From Eupeodes corollae (taxonomy: Eukaryota > Arthropoda > Insecta > Diptera > Syrphidae), in assembly GCF_945859685.1 (NCBI RefSeq), contig NC_079148.1, positions 46,573,946 through 46,637,945 on the forward strand: 64,000 nt of DNA, written 5' to 3'. A program made the position numbers and the translations under genes. The notes beneath the pieces were generated by a model. The model was not told the DNA's origin. It made no database searches and worked only from the letters and a program-made list of their open reading frames with translations. This document shows, one piece after another, positions 1 through 12,160 of the stretch. How positions within the stretch are numbered: the first letter of the stretch is position 1; each line of letters opens with the position of its first letter.

Positions 1-2582
1 TCTTGAAAATAGTACGAACTTATGTACGTGCTAAACTCATTTTTAACTTTAAGCTGTCATATTGTTCTTTTTTCTGTCTTCATTAATTAAGGTACTTCAA
101 AGAATTAAATCAAAGCTTGCAGTAATTTTGTGATTTAAATTAATTCTTGATCTCCATAACTTGTAAGGGATTTGACATTTTTACAAACCTACTATTAAAA
201 TAAAGTGTCGACCATCCTTTTATATTGGTTGTTCTTAAAATTTTAGAAAAATCATCTAGCAAGTTTAATGCCCTAGAGATATTTCAACAAAGTTGTTAAA
301 AATTAAGTTTTTCAAAATAATATAAATAAACAATAAATGCTTATAGACCTCAGTGTACCCTTGATTTATTATCGTTTTTAAAACAAAAACATAGTTTTTT
401 TTTTCTCTGAAGCTATGATTAGGGTTATGAACTTTGCAAGCAACTCTTACTTGAACTTGTCCATTATAATTCATATACATTTTCCAACTAAAAATATAAT
501 ACAGACAATGGAAAAAAGAGACTTAATTTAGTTGAAAAACATCGATTGCGAAAATTAATCATAATTCTAAACCTAAACAACCCTATAACGAATATAATTA
601 ACCATAAATGTGTTTAAGAGTTAAGTCTCTTCAGCCATGCCCGAATTCTTAACTGTCATAGGACCAAAAATCGATCATAAAGCCTAAAAATTTAAATAAA
701 ATCGTCAAAAAAAAATGTCATAACGTCAAACATATTTGTTACGCTCTCAAGACGGTCAGGTTATTGGGTGATCTGGTATTTTTAGGCCTCTTTCACACGA
801 GACGGTTTCGTCCGTAAAATCCGTACGGTTTTTATCCGTGAACTAATAAAATTAAGTAAAGCTGTAACACTGGCCGAAGATGGGTTTTTTCCGTGCCGTC
901 GCCGTCTTATCCGTGGCGTCCGTGACTACTCGAACGCATTCACAAAAGACGATTTTTATTCGTCTGCCGTTCGTTTTGTGGTCACTTGTATTTGAGTTAA
1001 AATTAAAAAATATCTAAAATATAACCAAACGTAGATTCACGGGAAAAATAAGTTATGTGTGAATACAAAATCCGTACGGAAAAAATCGTACGGAAGAAAC
1101 CGTCTCGTGTGAAAGAGGTCTTAAAATCTTTGCGTTATTTTGTTGGTCAATAAAACACCAAACACTGATTTTTATTTGGAATGTCATAAAACCCAAAAAA
1201 GTTTTAACGTCCAAAAGTTCGGTAATATTCCCTAAATTGTACGACAGCGAAATGTTAATTCAAATTGTTTTTGACACTATGAAATTTTTAATTTGGGCGA
1301 TATGGTTGTGGGTGAAAAGACCTAACTCCTTTTGTTCAAAGCATTACACTTTTCCACATAAAACTAGGTCTTTAAATAAGTCGAAATCTTCGTCTTCTGA
1401 ACTATTTTCATTAATTTAAAAAATTTTAGCGCACGAAATATGGATTTAATAAATTACTTAAGGTTAAAGTTTTATGATTTTAACTTTAGCAAAATGTAAA
1501 AAGATATTTATATATTGAAATCGTTTCAAATTACCAGTGTCCGCTACTGATTTCTGAAGTTGTAATTAGCAGAAAGTTAAATTAAAGAACTGGGTTTTTA
1601 AAACTCCTCATCCAAGTTTGATTTAATTTCAAAATAGACCATTTTTCAAAATTCACTTAAGAAAGTGATTAATTAGCATTAAAGTATTGGTGCTTATAAA
1701 TTATTATTATCAAAGTATATACGATCAAGTTTAGTAAAACAAATAAATTAATTATCATATCTTCTTGCATCTGAATTCACAAAACCAAAATTGAAAAGCA
1801 AACCAATTACTGCAAATACCATTTAAGGTTAACCAAATCGATTTAGGGGGTGCTACGAGCTATAAATTCTACAACGCCCGACGACGATGCCCAACGACTT
1901 GCATTTCCCCCACAATCCATTATATCATCATAGGTAGGTATGGAAGAAGAAGTTCCACATACACAAAGTCACAGAACCAAAAACAATAGAGAGCTTTTAT
2001 TTTCAAAAGTTAACCATTTTACTTTTATTATTCATTTATGTAACCTAACTAGGATGCATGTAGGTAAGACAGAGAGAGGGTTTTTGGATTTATTTCATTG
2101 GAAAACTGGACAAAATTAATTGTCTTAATTGATGTACAATTGTTGTTTTTTTTCTTCCGACAAACTATGGAGGGTAGTAACAGGACTCTGTAAATGCGTT
2201 TGATTTTGGTGCAGAATTTTAAAGATAAAGTTATTTAAAAACGTTGATTATATTTTTGAGAATTAATACTAAACGAAAATACTAAACAAAATGCTTTGAA
2301 ATTTGTGTTCCTATTTTTTAAACAATATTGATAGAAACTAAATTGATTGATTTGGGCCACTGCAGCGTAAATGGAATATTTTTGAATTGAAAAATTTGTT
2401 GCCTATAATATTAAATTTCTATTAATCTTTTATCTGTCGAATTACATAGTTTTTGTTCAAAGTTGGTAACACTTTTCTCATTTATTTTAAAATTCATTAA
2501 CTTTTATCGTAATCAAAACTACGTCTTCTATGTATTTTTTGAATATGACTAAAGTAACAAAATTTAAAATTTATATTTACAG
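1..2582. other. Non-coding stretch, probably acj6 intron
   Basis: No gene can be supported here. By position it is inferred to be the intron ahead of the first visible acj6 exon. It holds one MITE (785-1120), listed separately. The short open frames at 265-480 and 1237-1419 resemble nothing and have the AT-rich composition of non-coding DNA. Confidence 0.6.
785..1120. mobile_element. MITE with long terminal inverted repeats, PIF/Harbinger-like
   Basis: The left end reads GGCCTCTTTCACACGAGACG. The right end, reverse-complemented, reads GACCTCTTTCACACGAGACG, and similarity continues inward for about 50 bases through TCCGTACGG motifs. The element is flanked on both sides by TTA (782-784 and 1121-1123). 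A 3-bp TTA target duplication and a GGCC-type terminus are typical of PIF/Harbinger elements. There is no coding capacity, and the interior is rich in TCCGT-type words. Confidence 0.85.
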
Positions 2583-2639
2583 TCACGCCTATTAGAAGAT
2601 GCTTCCCTATTATGTAACTCATGGTCTTCTCGACAAAAT
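2583..2639 (+). CDS. acj6: acj6 coding exon (SRLLEDASLLCNSW segment)
   Basis: This 57-nt exon lies between an acceptor (tttacAG at 2581-2582) and a strong donor (GTAAGT from 2640). It translates in phase 0 to 19 residues containing SRLLEDASLLCNSW, which in fly Acj6 sits just before the POU-IV box. It enters and leaves at codon boundaries, so it joins in frame either to the optional exon at 2887 or directly to the POU-IV box exon at 17108. It is the most 5' acj6 exon visible. Confidence 0.92.
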
Positions 2640-2886
2640 GTAAGTACATTTTTATTAAGCTTAAAGTCATTTGTTTGTTTTAAGAAAATGTAGTTTGATT
2701 TGAATATTTATTTTTACAAAAACATACCTTTACTGAAATATTTTCTTTCGATTTTTCCTGGAAGCTTTTTTAAAATAAATGTTAACCTTCGGAATCTTAT
2801 ACAACTTTCTTATTTCTATAAATGAACAAAATATCTTTAATGTTAGTTTTACTATTATTATTGTTATTTTTATAATCCTTCGCTAG

Positions 2887-3021
2887 ATGGCGTTACAATC
2901 TGGAGTGAATCTATACTTTAACCAACAATCATCTCCAGACGTTTCGAGTTGTAGCCAGCTGCCTTCAGTTACGCATTCAAAATTGGTTGAAGTGCCTTTC
3001 GACTTGCGGGCAGCATCGAAG
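2887..3021 (+). CDS. acj6: acj6 optional (cassette) exon, 45 codons
   Basis: An open 135-nt segment lies between a TAG acceptor (2884-2886) and a GTATGA donor (from 3022), starting at an ATG directly after the acceptor. It translates to 45 residues beginning MALQSGVNLYFNQQ and ending FDLRAASK. Both borders fall at codon boundaries, so it can be included or skipped between the exons at 2583 and 17108 without breaking the frame. Codon use is mixed and not AT-driven, unlike the flanking introns, which argues that it is real. acj6 is known in Drosophila for many splice forms that vary upstream of the POU domain. I cannot confirm from memory that this exact exon is described. Alternatively it could serve as an internal start exon, because it opens with ATG. 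No domain is recognised in it. Confidence 0.72.
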
Positions 3022-3533
3022 GTATGATTCTACCATATTTTGCGTAAAGTGTCTCTAGGTTTGATATTACGGTGAAAAGTATTTATTTTCAACTCAAAAA
3101 TAATAAAAAAAATAAATCTTCTTTTCTATTTTTTATCTGGATGGATCATTTTTTGAATGTTCTCATTATTTTCTTAAACTATTTCGAGCTTTTCATTATC
3201 CTAATTTTTTCAATTTGGCTCTGTTAGTTACTTACTTATACGGAGTCAAGACCAATTTATATCTTTTCGAATAAATAAATTTATGACTGTCAAAAATCAA
3301 AAAAACAAAATATGTTTTCTAAAATAAGCCCTATAAAATAAAAGTATTGATCTTATTACAAAGTGCACTACTGAAGGCAGCTAGGTTTACGTTTGAAGTT
3401 ACTTGATTTGATAATGTTGGTTGGTACAATGACTGTGAATGACCGAATTTATTAATGTTAAATTAAGAAAAACTTATTGTAAAAAAATTGAATTGCTTTA
3501 TTCTGGTTATTTGAAGAGCTTTCAAATCAAATG

Positions 3534-3742
3534 GGGTGGCGCAATAGTCCGTTGTGAACCAGGGCCTAGTGACTTACAACTCTCAACTATTCCTGTGTGC
3601 GAGCACTGTTGTCAGGAATGGAAGGGACCTACAATTTAAGGCCGAATCCGAACGGCTAGTTTGAGAAAGCACTTTTTCATGACAAGAATTACTCTTGAAG
3701 GATTTGTCAATTCCTCGCAAGAGGCAGTACCCGCGAAAATTA
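3534..3742 (-). repeat. SINE copy 1 (tail part, lacks tRNA-like head)
   Basis: Read on the minus strand this matches the body of the tRNA-headed SINE seen complete at 32964-33253. It includes the GTACTGCCTCTTG, GTAATTCTTGTCATG, TTCGGATTCGGC and CTAGGCCCTGG blocks and ends at GTTGCGCCACC. The tRNA-like promoter part is missing, so this is a 5'-truncated copy. The open frames at 3439-3639 and 3583-3885 arise from this repeat. Confidence 0.85.
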
Positions 3743-3954
3743 ATTTTTTTTTGAAGAGCTTTACATTTGTATAAAAACACGTATTGAACATTGACGGTGA
3801 CATGGCGACTCTCAGTAATACTTGTTACATTGACATACTGAACAATTTTTAAATTTAAGGTAGAAGAATGCCAAATTTCTATCAACTCATTAAATGTCTG
3901 ATTCCAAGAAGAATCATTTGTTTTACAGCCTTTTTTTAACTCAGATTTGTAATG

Positions 3955-5433
3955 GATCCTATTAATATCAACGATTCAACGAATAATGATATTGGTGTAT
4001 GGTGATTGACGAAAGGAATACACAATCAAAACTTAAATCGAATGAAAAGTGGTTCTTTAATGGTGAGGCCATTGAAATTGTGACAGAATACAAATATTTG
4101 GAATACTTTTAAACTGAAGTTAACCTCACATCTCGAAAAAACTGATAGCATCAAAAAGTATGATTAACGCGTCATGAAAAGATGTTATGATCAGCAAAGA
4201 TGTACCAACCTCAGTTAAGTACAAGGTATTTGAAGCTTTAAAACACTCTGTTATGTATTACGGCTGTCAAATATGGGGATATCAATCACACGAAGAAGTA
4301 GAAAAACTTCAACGTTACTTTCTCAAACGGCTTTTCTACTTACCATCCAACATTCTATGTTCTACTACTCGAAACCGGCCTTCCTGCTCTTTTTAGTCAT
4401 ACTCTAAAACTCCACTTTGACTTTATCTTGAAAGTACTGGCATATAGACCAAATAGAATTCAATTGTCAATAGCAAAGTACATCATAGATAACAAAGTGG
4501 AGTGGATAGGAGAATGGAGACAATGGGCAACGAAGTGTGGAATTGAGCTAAATTTCCAATGTTCTAATGTAATCGCACTAAAAAAACAACTCTACGGGTT
4601 ATTACTAGCTGTCGACATCTACCAGCGGAATGAAAATTTACAAAAAATTTCATCTTCAATCAACAGAGTCATTTACTCGGTTTAAAACATGATCTCGTAA
4701 ATAACTATTTTAGTGATGAATACAGTACAAGGGAAATTTCGTTAATCTGCAAAGCAAGAAGTGAGGAACTTAGTTTAAACGGCTCACCTTATAAGAGTGC
4801 ATCCACTATACATTGCACCCTTTGCAATTTGAATTCAAAAGAAGATACTTTTCATTTTTTATCAATATGCCCAGTTTATAAAGAACTTAGAGTCCTCTAA
4901 ACCAACTCTAACTATGGAGCAAACTTTGACAATTTTGAATGGTGAAAATTGGAAAAATCTATCAAATTATCAAAAAATCGATCTGTTACAGAGAAATAAA
5001 AAATAAAAATATAACTGAATTTTCTTGATACTCAAATTAAAAACAGTACAATTATTAACTAAACTAAAAGTCTATACATAACGTTTAATTTTTAATGAGT
5101 TCAAATACCATTTATTTTTGTTTAAGCCAAACTAAAAGCTTTTCATTTTTGTAATCTTGAATCCAAGTTTTACTCAACTCTAATTTTGTTTTTGCAAAAC
5201 TAAAAGCTGTTAATTCTTTTGCCTAAAAATTATATATTAATTATTAACCTATTTGCATCTTTATATAATTTTTGCAATTGTTCATTTACATTTTGTAAAC
5301 ACATTGTCAGTCTGGCAGACGGCATTGCCACTGACAAAACACTTTTATTACCAAATGTATATTCCAATAAAATGTAACCGAAACTATTGTATTTAACAAT
5401 TTTAAGTAATAAAAATCTATCTATCTATCTGGT
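3955..5433 (+). mobile_element. Non-LTR retrotransposon remnant (LINE family 1, copy a)
   Basis: This is the 3' part of a LINE reverse-transcriptase ORF with several stops and frame breaks. Recognisable pieces are a post-catalytic segment ending in KYLEY (about 4004-4110), VFEALKHSVMYYGCQIWGYQ (4229-4288), KLQRYFLKRLFYLP (4309-4350), a domain containing WIGEWRQWATKCGIELNFQ (4503-4559), and a CTLCNLNSKEDTFHF...CP zinc-knuckle-like end (about 4817-4872). The AT-rich 3' UTR carries a strong hairpin (5304-5337) and stops in a (TCTA)n tail at about 5418-5433. The same protein arrangement recurs at 20.9, 40.7 and 51.2 kb. The clade was not determined. Confidence 0.85.
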
Positions 5434-5511
5434 GATTGAAACTTCAAATTAATATATCAGTATTTATTGTTCAACTTTAAAAATGTATAGGGCTTAAAAA
5501 TTGTATGCTAG

Positions 5512-5676
5512 TAACTATGCCATGAAAAGTGCTTTCTCAAATTATCTGTTCAGATTCGGCTTAAAACTAAAGGTTCCCTCCATCCCTGACAACAGTACTC
5601 GCAAACATCAATGGTTGAGAGTTATAAGTCACTGGGCCCTAGTTCTCAACGGACTGTTGCGCCACCCTATTTTTTT
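5512..5676 (+). repeat. SINE copy 2 (body only)
   Basis: This is the plus-strand SINE body from the CATGAAAAGTGCTTTCTC block through GGGCCCTAGTTCTCAACG to GTTGCGCCACC, followed by a T-run. It lacks the tRNA-like head and begins abruptly about 80 bases after the tail of the LINE remnant. Confidence 0.85.
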
Positions 5677-6556
5677 TTTTAACTTTGTAAAAGACAGAAT
5701 TTTGAAAAGATTTTATCAACCTTAGATCAATAAAAATTGTCAAATTGTGTGAGTTGTGAACCAATTTGATTAAATTAACAAATCCAGTAATGGCCTCACC
5801 CGAGGCCTATCAAGTTAACAAAAGTTTAGATGATGGACCCCATCAGAACCAAAGAACAAGGACATATACATACTCGTAAATATTTGGATAAGATGAACTT
5901 AAGAAGCCTGTTATACAATTAAATTAAGAATTTTGTGTTTAACATTGGTTTTGCCGTTTTTAATTTGGTATTATGTTCCAGAAATGAGTGTAAATAGATA
6001 ACTTTTCGTGATTAAGTTATGTACTATGCACCATAAAATTCAAGCCATAATAATTTTTAAAGCACATTTTTAAATCCTATTCTGTCTAATGCGTATTTTG
6101 CATCTGCAAAATACTGAGCTAGTGAAAATGACTATTGCATTCAATTTAACTGTAATATCTCAACTTCCATGAATAATCATCAGTAGACTCTTGAGAACAA
6201 TTTCAGATCCAATATCAGGTACATTAGAGATTCTTTCATTTGCCGCACTATGCGAATGTGTAATACTTCGATATTTTGCATTTTATTTGCATATATTCAA
6301 AACCAATGTGCTTACGGGTTTCTCTTTTTTCATAAACAAAACAATGTTTAGAATAAAATTTAATCTAGGTCAGAAGCTTTATTTGTTCATAATACATATG
6401 TATATTTAAGATAAAACAAAATCTAATTTTTTAAACTATCAGAAGTGTTGTGTTCAATCTGACAGTTCTTTCTTTAGGCTTAGTATTTTTGACAGCTGTC
6501 ACTTTATTTATGCTCCGTTTAGTTTACAAATTCATAATAAATAGACCTAATTCTGA

Positions 6557-8289
6557 TTAGGTAGCAGCCACGAACCGAAGCCTGTAAAGACGATCAGGGG
6601 AACATCGTAGTAGAACCACAGTCGATGCTGAGAATATGGAAAGATCACTTCTCCAAATTATATAACGGCGATGACGAACCGAATTCCGCTGTAAGGGAGA
6701 TAGAACCACTCAACCTCGGCGACGCAGATCAACAATTCCGCCTACCCGACCTTGACGAAGTGAAGATAGCTATATCTAAACTTAAGTCAAACAAAGCTGC
6801 TGGAGCTGACGGCATCGCTGCCGAATTATTCAAAGCAGCAGGCGATGACTTGGTACGGAGCATGCACCAACTCATCTGCAAAATATGGTCGGAAGAAAGC
6901 ATGCCCTATGAGTGGAATCTCAGCATAGTGTGCCCGATACATAAAAAAGGAGATCCTCTAAACTGCGCCAACTACAGAGGCATCAGTCTCCTTAACATTG
7001 CGTATAAGATCCTCTCTGCCGTATTATGTGAACGTCTGAAGCCATTCGTCAACAACCTGATCGGTCCTTATCAGTGTGGCTTCAGACCAGGAAAGTCCAC
7101 TATCGACCAAATATTCACACTACGGCAGATCTTGGAAAAAACCCAGGAGCTTCAAATCGATACCCACCATCTCTTTATTGATTTCAAAGCCGCGTATGAC
7201 AGCATCTATAGGGAAGAGCTCTACCGAGCAATGTCCAGTTTTGGCATCCCTGTCAAACTTATCCGTTTATGCAGAATGACGATGGAGAATGCACGCTGCT
7301 CTATCAAGGTCGGAAAAGATCTTACCGATGCATTTGATGTCAAAAAATGTTTTAGACAAGGCGATGCACTGTCATGCGACTTCTTCAACATCGTTCTGGA
7401 AAGAATTGTGTAAAACTCAAGCGTCAACACTAGAGGCACAATCTTCCAAAGATCCATCCAATTACTCGGATACGCAGATGATATTGACATAATTGGAAGA
7501 TCAAAGCGTGATGTCAGTGGAGCGTTTTTGAGCATTGCGACGGAAGCGAAGAAGATGGGTTTAATGGTCATTGAGGGCAAGACCAAGTATATGCTGTCAA
7601 CAAGAAAGGACACTGAACGACGACGTCTTGGACAAAACGTCATCATGGACAGCTATAACTTTGAGGTAGTTAAGGACTTTGTCTACCTAGGCACCGCTAT
7701 TAATGCAGACAACGACACCAGCGCTGAAATCAAACGAAGAATAACTCTTGCAAATCGCTGGTTCTTTGGACTTAGAAGGCAATTGAAAAGTAAAGTCCTC
7801 TCTCGAGCATGTAAAATCACCATCTATAAGACACTCATCATCCCGGTTCTCATTTATGGCGCTGAGGCCTGGACCCTGTCAAAGAAAGATGAGAGCGTCT
7901 TAGGATGCTTCGAGAGAAAAATTCTTCGGGTGATTTTTGGTCCCGTACGCATAGATGGAGAATGGAGGAGAAGATATAACGATGAACTGTACGGGCTGTA
8001 CAGCGACACTGACCTAGTTAGCAGAATTAAAGTCCAACGGCTTAGATGGCTAGGTCATGTAGAGCGGATGGACATCAACGCTCCAGCCCGGAAGGTCTTC
8101 GAATCCAATCCCGAGGGACGGCGCAGTAGAGGAAGACCGCGACTCAGGTGGCCCACGCAGGTGGGAGAGGACCTCAACCAACTTGGCGTGCGAAACTGGA
8201 GACAGCTAGCTAGAGACCGAGCTGGCTAGAGACGCTTGTTGGTTGAGGCCCAGGTCCGCCCGGACTGTAGCGCCACCTTAAGCAAGTAA
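6557..8289 (+). pseudogene. LINE reverse transcriptase ORF with two nonsense codons (LINE family 2, copy a)
   Basis: A long reverse-transcriptase reading frame stays in one register for about 1.7 kb, interrupted only by TAA at 7411-7413 and TAG at 8227-8229. The final stop is TAA at 8287-8289. RT landmarks in order are SNKAAGADGI (about 6787), CPIHKKGDPLNCANYRGISL (6931-6990), QCGFRPGKSTIDQI (about 7072), HLFIDFKAAYDSI with the first catalytic Asp (about 7168), CFRQGDALS (about 7349), and the YADD active site at 7471-7482, which lies downstream of the first nonsense codon. The C-terminal part contains FVYLGTAIN, IYGAEAWTL and GRPRLRW. The upstream endonuclease region is absent (5' truncation at about 6557). 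This copy is much younger than the other LINE debris because so few lesions have accumulated. A degenerate relative is at 55.2 kb. Clade not assigned. Confidence 0.93.
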
Positions 8290-10031
8290 GTATGTTATTA
8301 ATTCTGATTATTGCTCACGTTCACGAATTGTGCAAATTTATTACCAAAACATTGGTTTGGTTCATGCGACGCAACAAAACCAATAAAAACTTTTGGTTAG
8401 CGCATTATCCCGAAAACTTGGGGTATAATTGCTGCAAAGAGTTGTCGAAACTTGACCGCGTTAGTCACTTGGCCAAAATAATTTTTAAATCATAATCCAA
8501 ATTCTTATCTTTATTTATTTATCTATTCTTGAAAAATACACGTCCAAAAACCAAAGTAAAAACCAGCATTCTATTATTGTTTTGAAAGTTATTTTCTGAA
8601 GGTTTTGATACTCTCGTATGTATATTGTTATTTTCTATAAGCTAAAATTTGTTTTTTGTCGAAATTCGTGGTGGTGCTTGAGAAATAGAGGACCAACAAA
8701 AAAAAGGTGAAGAGGTAACAGATAACGAAATGTCAAAAATTTTAATTTGGCAAATTAAACCGATAACAATAGCTTTCAATAGCAATTTAAAACATAACGA
8801 AAAAGAAACATACAAACCTTGAACCTTAAATAGTTCAACGGTTATGTATTTAACAATAGCTAATATCAAAGCATGCTAGAGTTATTTTCAAAGTAAATCT
8901 TATTTTTTAGGTTCTGGGTGCCTAAATTATGGATAATTTTGCAACTTATTAAATCTTGGCTTTAAGGACCTTTGATTTTCATCAACAGCAATTGATCGAA
9001 TTACGCATATAATAAGTTTCCCTTTATCTTTATTTTCAAGGGGTTATAGTTCTTTATAAAGGCAATTATACTTATACTCTTTCGAATTTACAAATATGGT
9101 TCAAAGTATTCATTACATAGATATCCTTGCAGGGACACATTTTGCAGAACCATCATGCACTTACGAATTCTTACGATACACGAGTAAGTACATCAACTTT
9201 AGTCTACATACATATATGTACAAGTGACCACATGTTATGGTTATCCACCCTAATCAAAATCAAACTACTCGTATGAGGTAGATATAAGCTCTCTGACCCA
9301 CAAAATAAATTTTTATAAATTAAGCTCTAACGATGTGGCATTCGGTTGTGGGGGAGTGTATCTCTGTATAGCGTCGGTCGTCGTTCAAGTTGCACTTGTT
9401 CGAATCGCAGGATATTAATGTTTATTTAGCCACAAATTACTTCCGGTCACGCCATATTCTACGTCAAGTGGCGCATTTTACTAGCCACTGCATGCATGTT
9501 AATATCACACGTACACAAAAGCAACAAAAACAAAATAAGGAAATGTATGAATCCTGGTAATTTTTGGATCTGTCTTGACTGAAATATAATTTGTGCGCGG
9601 TGATACTTGAATGACATTTCATTGTGCTTGACATTAGTGTTGTCAGAATACGTCACTTTAACATAACATAAGGTTTTTCTTTAGCTTTTTCTGTCGAAAT
9701 TATTGAATCAAAAAACAAAAAAAAAAACATAATTATTTACCTTGTGTCGCAGGTATATTTACGAGTAATTTTTGGTATTGGGACGAATTATTATTATTGT
9801 TGAAATAACACAGACAGCTACCAAATAAAAAGTCCGAGTATTGACGGGACACTGTCGACATACCTACAAAAAATATCCTACTAATTTCTTTTAGGGTAGA
9901 ATTCCAAGCCGACAAAGATACTCATTTTTTGGTTTTGGTCAGTTGCGAAGAAAACTTTTCCAACACATGTGTGAAATATGTACATACATACTTCACAGAA
10001 CAAGTAAGACACATTATATAGCAGCATTTAG

Positions 10032-10305
10032 TATAGGGTGGGTCAAAAGTGACTACTTATTTTAAAGCTGCAATACATTTTATAGACTTGACATTTTTTA
10101 AGAAGGGAATAGTCCCTGATATGAGCACCATCTATGTGCTGACGGACTCTTTCTAGAGAATTTTTCATTACGCTTCGTTCTCTTTTCTACGTTCACTTTT
10201 CCCTTCAAATAGCCCCCCAGAATCGGGATTATTCGCTCGCCAAAAATTCTTTTTAGTAGCATGATTTTGGTGCGAGAAGTATGCGCCGTAATTCCAGAAA
10301 CCACA
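10032..10305 (-). pseudogene. Tc1/mariner-superfamily transposase fragment
   Basis: The minus-strand frame at 10098-10304 reads GITAHTSRTKIMLLKRIFGE and then GGYLKGKVNVEK. In mariner-type transposases the TAHTSR block follows the second catalytic Asp, and the YLKGKV block follows the third catalytic motif. The intervening PP-S-DL-PLD-F segment is missing, so the catalytic core has been deleted. The sequence agggtgggtcaaaagtgac at about 10036 may be the remaining terminal repeat. Not functional. Confidence 0.7.
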
Positions 10306-11070
10306 TCTCAAGAACCATCAGCAAATGCTGGCCTCAAAAAATGTTCGACCAAAACTTGAACTAAAGACAGTAAGTATACCACAAATAAAATTAATCTGAT
10401 AATCAGTTGGCACCCGTGAAATATATGTTCTTGAGGATCTCCTGCCTTTAATTCTTGCCCAAAGTTGAATTTGTGTGATGAAAACAGCAGCAATTCCGTT
10501 ATTAAAACTCTTAAAAATGAAATGAGGACACACCAAGCTAAAAATAGCATATTTGTGTCAATGTTTCTAAACTGTTCACTACACTTCCAATAATTCATTT
10601 CACATTCGCTTTAGTTCGATCAATGTGAGGTCTGCTAGAAGAAGACCAACTACAGATCTTTTTTGACGAAATAGTTAAACCAGTGAAGTAATTACAAGGT
10701 GAATATGGCACATTAAAATGAAGCCGATAAGCTCTTTGGGTTAAGAACTATACAAGTTTGGTGCTCTCTTAAATGTTCGTTCGTTTTAGTTAATCTTCCA
10801 AGTTTATATAACAAGATCCTAAAAAAACAAACACCTTTTGTCGCACCCTGTGCCTACACTACAGACATATAATTTTTGTACAGGTACATACTGCAATTCG
10901 AATGTTTTGAAAATTTGTCTTCATTTTCCTCAGAATAAAATAATTAAAGATGGGGGGTTTTTTATACTCCATATGTTCAGTGCGTAAATAAAATACCGCA
11001 TGTGTACAGATAAACTCATACCTATCCACAAAAAATATCAGATAAGAAAAATCATTTAGATACTAAGCAC

Positions 11071-11094
11071 ATGTATGTATGTATGTATGTATGC
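11071..11094. repeat. ATGT microsatellite
   Basis: About six tandem ATGT units lie within the 14-kb acj6 intron. This is ordinary simple-sequence repeat. Confidence 0.9.
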
Positions 11095-11719
11095 ACGTCT
11101 CAGCTGATTATTGTATGTATAGGTGTAGGTAGATATATGTACTAAAGATATATCTACCTACTTGCAGAAAGATATATATAGAGAGAGGGAGTGAAAGTTG
11201 GCCTCATTAAAAATTGGCCAGACATCTCATAAATATTTCAAGGTCTTCTTCTTGTACTGCTGCTCAGTGCTCAGTGAATGAATGCGCCCCCTTATTTGTT
11301 CCCTGATGGATGACGATAGAAAAGCTATCATTTTTTTTTGTAACTACTTGTCGTCATCATCATCGGGCACTCCTCGTCCCCTCGTACCTACGATTGTTTT
11401 ACCTCAAATAAATATAATGTGTTGATTTGTTTTTTATCCTACACACATGCCTACAAAATAATGTATACCACGTACAGTTGTACACACTTCAAATATCTTC
11501 TCATCCGCATTAGATTTAAAAACTATGAGATACATACATATGTTACAAATATCAACTATATTAAACTGTATTCTATAAAGTATCGTTTGACTTATTAGAA
11601 ACAATAAATTATGTTTTTAATAAGTTTAATAAGGAAATAAAATTGTCTTTTAATATGCTAAGCCTAATTTTATGGAACGTTGGATTTTTTTTCAAGAAAT
11701 ACTTCAACATGATAAATCC

Positions 11720-11872
11720 TCCAAGAGTAACTCTTCCCATGAACAATGCTTTCTCAATTTCGATGTTTGGATTCGGCAGAGAAACTGTAGGTCCCGCCCA
11801 CGGGAATACCGAATGGTTGAGAGTTGTAAGTCACTAGGCCCTAGTGTTCTCTACGGACTGTTGCGCCACCAA
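11720..11872 (+). repeat. SINE copy 3 (body only)
   Basis: This plus-strand SINE body runs from CTCCAAGAGTAACTCTT through TTCGGCAGAGAAACTGTAGG to GTTGCGCCACC. It lacks the tRNA-like head and is more diverged than copy 5. Two overlapping open frames here (11643-11881) are by-products of the repeat. Confidence 0.85.
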
Positions 11873-11936
11873 ATTTCATAGTTATGTTTTACGAGTATTT
11901 AACTTATAAGTATTCAATATTCCCTTTGACAGACCG

Positions 11937-12160
11937 GCTTAAGGCATCTTGTACATGAGCTACGAACTACGAACTGCGAACTGTGGATGTTCGCATATTT
12001 TGACTTTTCTTTCACATGAGCTTTATTTCAATTCCCAGACAGCGACGAATTGAATTAAGCACTATTCACATGAGCACGACCAACGAATGAAAGAATATTC
12101 GTCGCTTTTGACATTTCTTTCACGTGAGAGGTTTTAATTCGTCGGGAGTGAAGTTTGACT
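11937..12160. mobile_element. One-ended MITE fragment related to the 28.6-kb element
   Basis: The left end, TTAAGGCATCTTGTACATGAG followed by CTACGAACTACGAACTGCG, matches the reversed right end of the MITE at 28595-28994. No opposite terminus was found downstream. CACATGAGC-type words recur at about 12012, 12067 and 12120, as though several ends were juxtaposed. No coding capacity. Confidence 0.6.

Noticed and set aside
1..2582. Upstream acj6 coding exons
   Set aside because: The N-terminal residues expected before SRLLEDAS were searched for by eye on + and not found. They must lie outside the window.
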